In this document: positions 58,974-64,000 of the stretch, one piece after another
Numbering within the stretch: position 1 is the first letter of the stretch
How the letters are laid out: every line of letters begins with the position of its first letter
Assembly: GCF_013004645.1 (NCBI RefSeq)
Contig: NZ_JABEME010000001.1
Location: 620,001-684,000 of the forward strand
Length of the DNA stretch: 64,000 nt
Origin: Stenotrophomonas africana
GTDB lineage: Bacteria > Pseudomonadota > Gammaproteobacteria > Xanthomonadales > Xanthomonadaceae
Direction: 5' to 3'
Translations under genes and position numbers: made by a program
Notes under the pieces: model-generated
Told to the model about the DNA's origin: nothing
Seen by the model: only the letters and a program-made list of their open reading frames with translations
Database searches by the model: none

Positions 58974-59924
58974 TCAGCCCAGCAGGGTTTCCAGCACGGC
59001 CAGGCGCACGGCGACGCCGTTGGCGACCTGGCGCAGCACCCACGACTGCGGGCCGTCGGCCACCTCGTCGGTCACTTCCACGCCGCGGTTGATCGGGCCC
59101 GGGTGCAGCACCGCTGCATCCTTGCCGGCCCGCGCCAGGCGTGCAGCATTCAGGCCGTACTGCGCATGGTACTGCTCCAGCGACGGCACCAGGCCTTCTT
59201 CCATGCGCTCGCGCTGCAGGCGCAGCATCATCAGCGCATCGACGCCTTCCAGCATCGCGTCGAAATCATCGCCGACCACGCAGCCCTTCAGGGTCTCGTC
59301 GTCCGGCAGCAGCGACTGCGGGCCACACACGCGGATCTCGCCCACGCCCAGCGTGCGCAGCGCATGCAGGTCGGTACGGGCCACGCGCGAGTGCTTCACG
59401 TCGCCGACGATCACCACTTTCATCTTCGAGAAATCCGGGCCCTTGGCCTGGCGCAGGGTCAGCATATCCAGCAGGCCCTGGGTCGGGTGCGCGCTGCGAC
59501 CGTCACCGGCGTTGATCAGTGCAGTGCCCTCGCCCGCCGCTTCGGCCAGTGCGGCCACGGCGCCATCATCGGGGTGGCGCACCACGAAGCCGCGCACGCC
59601 CATCGCTTCCAGGTTGCGCAGCGTGTCGCTGGCGGTTTCGCCCTTGCGCGTGGACGAGGTCGAGGCATCGAAGTTGAGCACATCGGCGCCCAGGCGCTGC
59701 GCGGCCAGCTGGAACGAGCTGCGGGTGCGCGTGGAGGGTTCGAAGAACAGTGTGCACACCGCCGAACCGGCCAGCACGTGGCGCTTGTTGCCGACGCGGC
59801 CGACTGCGGCATCGCGGATCTGACCTGCCCGGTCAAGCAGCTGCAGCAGGGTCTCGCGCGGCAGGCCCTCCAGGGTCAGCAGGTGGCGCAGGCGTCCGGA
59901 GGCATCGATTTGCTGGGCAGTCAT
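58974..59924 (-). CDS. pyrB: aspartate carbamoyltransferase catalytic subunit PyrB
   Basis: A 316-residue ATCase, pyrimidine step two. The carbamoyl-phosphate site FEPSTRTRSSF and HPTQGLLDMLT, plus LHPGPINRGVE, are visible. The class is that of the PyrB found with yqgE-ruvX and often with a PyrC-like partner; no pyrC or pyrI is adjacent. Last of the yqgE-ruvX-pyrB operon. Confidence 0.97.
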   Translation of the reverse strand: MTAQQIDASGRLRHLLTLEGLPRETLLQLLDRAGQIRDAAVGRVGNKRHVLAGSAVCTLFFEPSTRTRSSFQLAAQRLGADVLNFDASTSSTRKGETASDTLRNLEAMGVRGFVVRHPDDGAVAALAEAAGEGTALINAGDGRSAHPTQGLLDMLTLRQAKGPDFSKMKVVIVGDVKHSRVARTDLHALRTLGVGEIRVCGPQSLLPDDETLKGCVVGDDFDAMLEGVDALMMLRLQRERMEEGLVPSLEQYHAQYGLNAARLARAGKDAAVLHPGPINRGVEVTDEVADGPQSWVLRQVANGVAVRLAVLETLLG

Positions 59925-59940
59925 GGCGGGAGTCGGGCAG

Positions 59941-60435
59941 TCAGGGAATGGGGGTGGCGTCGTCGGGGGACGACAGCCAGCGGTCGATGATCACCGCCGC
60001 GGCCACGGCATCGAGAGCAGCCGCATCACGGCGGCGCTTGCGCCCTTCGGCGCGCTCGACGGCGAAGCGGCGGGCGGCCTCGACCGAGCTGGAACGCTCG
60101 TCGATCATCACCACCGGCAGCTTGAAACGTTCCCGCAGCTGGCGGGCGAAGCCCTGCGCACGCTTGCGGTTGGGCTGGTCCTGGCCGTCCAGGGTCAGCG
60201 GGTCGCCGACCACCAGGCCGTCAGGCTTCCATTCCTTGAGCAGGCGTTCGATCGCGGTCCAGTCCGGGCCGTTGCCGTGCACATCGACCACGGCCACCGC
60301 ACGCGCATGCGCGGCGAAGGCACTGCCGATGGCTACACCAATACGGCGCGAGCCGACATCGAAACCCAGAACGGTGCCATCACGGCGAATCGCCGGGGCA
60401 GCAGAATCCGGCGCGGGCGTGATGGGCTCAGACAT
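59941..60435 (-). CDS. ruvX: Holliday junction resolvase-like RuvX (YqgF)
   Basis: A 164-residue RNase H-fold protein. The acid motif [23 protein letters not shown] and DAVAAAVII carry the metal ligands. It is implicated in processing of 16S rRNA 5' end and of Holliday junctions. Start at 60435 overlaps the yqgE stop by eight bases. Confidence 0.94.
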   Translation of the reverse strand: MSEPITPAPDSAAPAIRRDGTVLGFDVGSRRIGVAIGSAFAAHARAVAVVDVHGNGPDWTAIERLLKEWKPDGLVVGDPLTLDGQDQPNRKRAQGFARQLRERFKLPVVMIDERSSSVEAARRFAVERAEGRKRRRDAAALDAVAAAVIIDRWLSSPDDATPIP

Positions 60436-60994
60436 GGCCGCTGTAGTCGGTCAGCCGGAACAGGTCCACACCGATGCGCGAGGCGGCACCCTGCCAGCGC
60501 TGCTCAAGCGGCACCTGGAACACCAGTTCGGCATCGGCCGGCACGGTCAGCCAGCTGTTCTCGGACAGCTCGCTTTCCAGCTGCCCCGCGCCCCAACCGG
60601 CACAGCCGAGGGTGACCACGGCGTTGGCAGGACCTTCGCCGCGCGCCATCGCTTCGAGGATGTCGCGCGAGGTGGTCAGGTACAGGCCGTCGCCCACGAT
60701 CAGGCTGGAATCCCACGCCCGCGCGTCGTCATGGATGACGAAGCCGCGTTCGGGATGCACCGGACCGCCGTTGAGCACCATGCGCGCCTGCAGGTCGCCA
60801 TCACCGGTGGTGATGTCCATCTGTGCAAGCACTTCACCCAGCGTGTACTCGGAAGGCTGGTTGACCAGCACGCCCATCGCCCCGTTCTCGTCGTGCTGGC
60901 AGATCAGCGCGACGCTGCGGGCAAAGGTCGCGTCGAGCAGCGACGGCAGCGCGACGAGCAGGTGATCGGCAAGGGAGGTCGGCGTTACAGGCAT
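60428..60994 (-). CDS. YqgE/AlgH family protein
   Basis: A 188-residue UPF0301 protein: [38 protein letters not shown] and [16 protein letters not shown] are diagnostic. Function remains unclear (named AlgH in Pseudomonas). It is the first gene of the operon with ruvX and pyrB. Confidence 0.94.
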   Translation of the reverse strand: MPVTPTSLADHLLVALPSLLDATFARSVALICQHDENGAMGVLVNQPSEYTLGEVLAQMDITTGDGDLQARMVLNGGPVHPERGFVIHDDARAWDSSLIVGDGLYLTTSRDILEAMARGEGPANAVVTLGCAGWGAGQLESELSENSWLTVPADAELVFQVPLEQRWQGAASRIGVDLFRLTDYSGHV

Positions 60995-61085
60995 GGTCCC
61001 ATTCTACCTGCTGGGGGCGGGATGGTCGCGCGATGGCGGCGAACAGCGATGGGCTAGGATGGCGCTTTGCCATGGAAGGTCGTCG

Positions 61086-62873
61086 ATGCCGTCTTCATCG
61101 CCCCTGACCCTGCCGGCACGCAGCGCCATCGTCCTGATTGCCCTGCTGCAGGGTCTGATGCTGTATTCCGCGCAGGAACTGTCCGATGCGTGGCCGTTCC
61201 GCGATATCGGCTGGCGCTACTGCTGGTACGCCTGGGTGCTGGCCATTCCCAGCGCGGTGGCGCTGAGCCTGGTCGAGCTGGGCCAGCGCCGCCTGTGGCT
61301 GCAGGCCGCGCTCGGTTCGGCGGTGGTGCTGGCGCTGGCCGCCTGGACCGGCTGGAACCTCAATGGCGAGACCGCACTGGACTCGGGCGCGCTGCAGATC
61401 CCGCTGACCCTGGGCATGGCCGTGGCGGTATTCGTGGCCCTGCCCTGGTGGCAGTTCCAGCTGCAGCACGGGCATTGGCGCGCCAGCTACCCGGAACTGT
61501 TCGAGCGTGCCTGGCAGAACGGATTGACCCTGGCCCTCGCCGCACTGTTCACCGGGCTGACCTGGCTGCTGCTGTGGCTGTGGGCGGCCCTGTTCCAGCT
61601 GCTGGAGGTCACGGTCTTCCGCGACCTGTTCCGCCAGGATGCCTTCATCGCCCTGGCCACCGGCAGCCTGGTCGGGTTCGGTGTGCTGATCGGGCGCACC
61701 CAGCACCGCGCGATCCAGATCACCCGCCAGGTGCTGTTCGCGATCTGCCGCGGGCTGCTGCCGCTGCTGTCGTTCATCGCGGTGCTGTTCGTACTGAGCC
61801 TGCCCCTTACCGGGCTGGAACCGCTGTGGAAGACCCGCTCGGCCGCCAGCCTGCTGCTGGTGCTGTCGCTGTTGCTGGTGACGTTCACCAATGCGGTCTA
61901 CCAGCAGGGGGACGACACCGCGCCCTACCCCCTGCTGCTGCGCCGTCTGGTTGAAGCCAGCCTGCTGGCGCTGCCGGTCTACGCGGGGTTGGCGCTGTAT
62001 GCACTGGCCCTGCGCGTGGCGCAGTACGGCTGGACCGTGGACCGGTTCTGGGCGGTGCTGATCGCGCTGGCCGTGGCCGGCTATGCCGTGGGCTATGCAG
62101 TGGCGGTGCTGCGCCGGCAGAGCCGCTGGTTGCAGACACTGGAACCGGTCAACCGCTGGATGTGCTGGGCGGTGCTGGCACTGGCATTGCTGGGCAACTC
62201 GCCGCTGCTGGACCCGGTGCGGCTGACCCTGCCCAGCCAGCTGGCGCGCCTGCGTGCCGACCCGCCGGCGATCACCAGCAGTGACGTCAATGTGCTGCGC
62301 TTCGATCTTGGGCGCCGTGGCGTGCAGGCGCTGCGCGACCTGCAGCGTGATCCGGCCATCACCGCCGATGCCAACGCGCCACAGGTGATCGCGGCAGCGC
62401 TGGCACGCACGTCACGCTGGGACGACGGACAGCGCCTGGACAAGGGCCCACAGGACGTCGCCGCCCTGCAGCGCGCGCTGAAGCTGGCCAAGGGATCCAG
62501 CTCGCCACCGGACGACTGGTGGCAGGCACTGGCCACGCGCGCGATCGATGGCGAATCCTGCGCTCAGAGCGAGCGCGACTGCCTGATCGCGCATCGCGAC
62601 CTGGATGGCGACGGCAACACCGACGTGCTGCTATGCGAGCTGTACACCATCCGTGGGCCGGACTGCGTGCTGTACGCACGTGGCAGGGATTCCCAGTGGC
62701 GCCGGGCCGGTTCGCTGTTCGGCACCGTCAGCGGCCAGGCCGAGGCAATCAACCAGGCCCTGCGTGATGGCAAACTCACTCTCGAACCGCCGCGCTGGCC
62801 GATGCTGTCCATCGGTGGGCACCCCGCAGTGGCCATCGATCCCGAACCCGAATCCAACGAGTCTTCCCCATGA
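61086..62873 (+). CDS. DUF4153-like multipass membrane protein with soluble C-terminus
   Basis: A 595-residue protein with about ten membrane helices in residues 12-400 (LLSFIAVLFVLSLPL, YAGLALYALALRVAQYGW, VLIALAVAGYAVGYAVAVL), consistent with the DUF4153 family. A soluble tail follows. Near residue 510 the tail has DLDGDGNTDVLLCE, an EF-hand/dockerin-like acidic loop. Function unknown. Start at 61086, where the first helix begins; longer readings are antisense to yqgE. Its stop overlaps tag (ATGA). Confidence 0.8.
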   Translation: MPSSSPLTLPARSAIVLIALLQGLMLYSAQELSDAWPFRDIGWRYCWYAWVLAIPSAVALSLVELGQRRLWLQAALGSAVVLALAAWTGWNLNGETALDSGALQIPLTLGMAVAVFVALPWWQFQLQHGHWRASYPELFERAWQNGLTLALAALFTGLTWLLLWLWAALFQLLEVTVFRDLFRQDAFIALATGSLVGFGVLIGRTQHRAIQITRQVLFAICRGLLPLLSFIAVLFVLSLPLTGLEPLWKTRSAASLLLVLSLLLVTFTNAVYQQGDDTAPYPLLLRRLVEASLLALPVYAGLALYALALRVAQYGWTVDRFWAVLIALAVAGYAVGYAVAVLRRQSRWLQTLEPVNRWMCWAVLALALLGNSPLLDPVRLTLPSQLARLRADPPAITSSDVNVLRFDLGRRGVQALRDLQRDPAITADANAPQVIAAALARTSRWDDGQRLDKGPQDVAALQRALKLAKGSSSPPDDWWQALATRAIDGESCAQSERDCLIAHRDLDGDGNTDVLLCELYTIRGPDCVLYARGRDSQWRRAGSLFGTVSGQAEAINQALRDGKLTLEPPRWPMLSIGGHPAVAIDPEPESNESSP

Positions 62874-63412
62874 GCGGCTACTGCCTCATCGCCCCGGGCC
62901 ATCCGGTGCACGACTACTACCACGCCAACGAGTACGGCTTTCCGCAGCGTGAGGAGCGCGAGCTGTTCGAGCGGCTGGTGCTGGAAATCAACCAGGCCGG
63001 CCTGAGCTGGGAAACGATACTGAAGAAGCGCGAGGGCTTCCGCGCGGCCTATGACGGCTTCGATGTGGACCGGGTGGCGGCGTATGCCGAGCAGGACATC
63101 GAGCGGCTGCTTTCGGACGCGGGCATCATCCGCAACCGGCTGAAGGTACTGGCGGCCATCCATAACGCGCAGGTGATCCAGCAGCTGCGGGCCAGTCATG
63201 GCAGCTTCGCGGCGTGGCTGGATGCGCATCACCCGCGCAGCAAGGCCGACTGGGTGAAGCTGTTCAAGAAGACCTTCCGCTTCACCGGCGGCGAGATCAC
63301 CGGCGAGTTTCTGATGAGCCTGGGCTACCTGCCGGGGGCGCACGCCGAGGATTGCCCGGTGCATGCGCGGCTGCTGACGCTGTCGCCGCCGTGGTTGCAG
63401 GTCTCCAGGTAG
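62870..63412 (+). CDS. tag: DNA-3-methyladenine glycosylase I-like protein (Tag)
   Basis: A 180-residue HhH-fold glycosylase of the Tag family: YHANEYGFPQREERELFERLVLEINQAGLSWETIL and the NRLKVLAAIHNAQ helix. It removes 3-methyladenine from alkylated DNA. E. coli Tag has a zinc site; the expected late Cys/His (EDCPVHARLL) is present, while the N-terminal CxW is changed to SGYCLIAPGH. The TAG stop is supplied by the GTAG of a REP element. Confidence 0.9.
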   Translation: MSGYCLIAPGHPVHDYYHANEYGFPQREERELFERLVLEINQAGLSWETILKKREGFRAAYDGFDVDRVAAYAEQDIERLLSDAGIIRNRLKVLAAIHNAQVIQQLRASHGSFAAWLDAHHPRSKADWVKLFKKTFRFTGGEITGEFLMSLGYLPGAHAEDCPVHARLLTLSPPWLQVSR

Positions 63413-63475
63413 TGCCGGCCGCTGGCCGGCAGCCTCGGAATGCCGCAGGTGCTGCCGGCCAGCGGCCGGCACTAC
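63409..63475. repeat. perfect inverted pair of REP palindromes overlapping the tag stop
   Basis: Two 24-base elements, 63409-63432 (plus) and 63452-63475 (minus), are exact reverse complements (GTAGTGCCGGCC-GCT-GGCCGGCAG) separated by 19 bases. The first provides the TAG codon of the glycosylase gene. The pair lies between convergent genes. Confidence 0.85.
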
Positions 63476-63485
63476 CGTCGAGTCG

Positions 63486-64000
63486 TCACACGCCCATGTA
63501 GCGACCGGGGCGGTGGTTGAACATCAGCACCAGGCTGAGCACCACCGCACCGATGGCCGAGTACAGCACCTTCGACGGCGACAGCACGAAGAACGCTGCC
63601 ACCATCAGGCAGGCGTCGTAGGACATCTGCACCTTGCCCGCGCTCCAGCCACGGGTGCGTTGCAGGTACACCGCCAGGATGCCGATGCCGCCGAGGCTGG
63701 CACGGTGGCGGATGAAGAACAGGATGCCCAGGCCGGACAACGCGCCACCCACGATCGCCGAATACAGCGGGTTGATGTGCGAGAAGTCGATCCAGCGCGG
63801 CAGCAGGTCGGTCAGCACGCCACAGGCGGTGACCGCAGCGAAGGTCTTCAGGGTGAATTCCCAGCCCATGCGGCGCAGCGCCACCCAGTAGAACGGCAGG
63901 TTGACCAGCACGAACACCAGGCCGAAGTTCCAGCCCATCGCGTAGTGCAGCAGGAAGGCCATGCCGGCCATGCCGCCGATCATCAGCCCGCCCTTGGCGA
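63486..64000 (-). CDS. YitT family membrane protein (5' end outside window)
   Basis: The last 171 codons of a minus-strand gene that enters from the right edge; the frame is open to base 64000 (AKGGLMIGGMAGMAFLLHY). Four to five helices with the YitT/DUF161 signatures FLLHYAMGWNFGLVFVLVNLPFYWVAL and GGIGILAVYLQRTRGWSAGKVQM. Function unknown. The product ends RPGRYMGV. Confidence 0.88.
   Translation of the reverse strand, partial: AKGGLMIGGMAGMAFLLHYAMGWNFGLVFVLVNLPFYWVALRRMGWEFTLKTFAAVTACGVLTDLLPRWIDFSHINPLYSAIVGGALSGLGILFFIRHRASLGGIGILAVYLQRTRGWSAGKVQMSYDACLMVAAFFVLSPSKVLYSAIGAVVLSLVLMFNHRPGRYMGV

Overview
The window is chromosomal DNA of a high-GC gammaproteobacterium, almost certainly a Stenotrophomonas of the S. 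maltophilia complex (order Lysobacterales/Xanthomonadales). The basis is gene content and order (sufR-sufBCDS, kdsD-kdsC-lptCAB-rpoN-hpf-ptsN-hprK-rapZ-EIIA-ptsH-ptsI-mgtE, yqgE-ruvX-pyrB), protein sequence style, and many short palindromes that end in GTAG, the hallmark of the SMAG/REP repeats of this species. This was read by eye only; no database was searched.

Layout. 1-6352: end of a PfpI/DJ-1 gene, a SET-domain protein, and the complete SUF Fe-S operon (Rrf2 regulator, sufB, sufC, sufD, sufS) closed by a strong terminator. 6353-13562: an AT-richer accessory island on the minus strand: a secreted RHS/YD-repeat protein broken by two one-base frameshifts in short homopolymers, a separately encoded RHS-core plus variable-tip protein with its own signal peptide, a translationally coupled immunity candidate, and a small membrane protein gene with an internal stop. 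13803-14671: acetyltransferase and Rieske protein. 14800-27236: an iron island with three Fur-box-like sites: a Fiu/PiuA-type receptor with Sel1 protein and PiuC hydroxylase, then a second TonB receptor followed by PepSY-membrane protein, DUF2271, DUF4198, ApbE flavin transferase and a membrane-anchored flavodoxin-type reductase. 27331-34313: HutD, two L,D-transpeptidases, ComEA, M20 peptidase, GlsB, and the cell-wall recycling pair amgK-murU. 34314-34979: repeat-rich gap. 34980-43019: hda, permease, DUF2066, purM, small membrane proteins, purN, two tandem DUF3108 genes. 43068-57048: ibaG-murA, KDO/LPS transport, sigma-54 and the regulatory PTS genes, MgtE. 57112-64000: zinc-ribbon protein, lipoprotein esterase, a REP-associated transposase (RAYT) among its repeats, yqgE-ruvX-pyrB, a DUF4153 membrane protein, tag, and a partial YitT protein.

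How the parts fit. The iron island can be read as outer-membrane ferric-siderophore import plus a flavin-based reduction chain: NADPH is oxidised by the membrane-anchored reductase, electrons pass through the PepSY protein, and a DUF2271 protein carrying a D-x-x-T-G-P-T motif may hold covalent FMN installed by the neighbouring ApbE. This is the most interesting candidate system here. The PTS genes form a purely regulatory cascade (EI, HPr with His15 and Ser46, EIIA-Man type, EIIA-Ntr, HPr kinase, RapZ) beside LPS export and sigma-54. A family of 104-bp long-hairpin repeats (three copies, two orientations) is a second structure that gene annotation does not explain.
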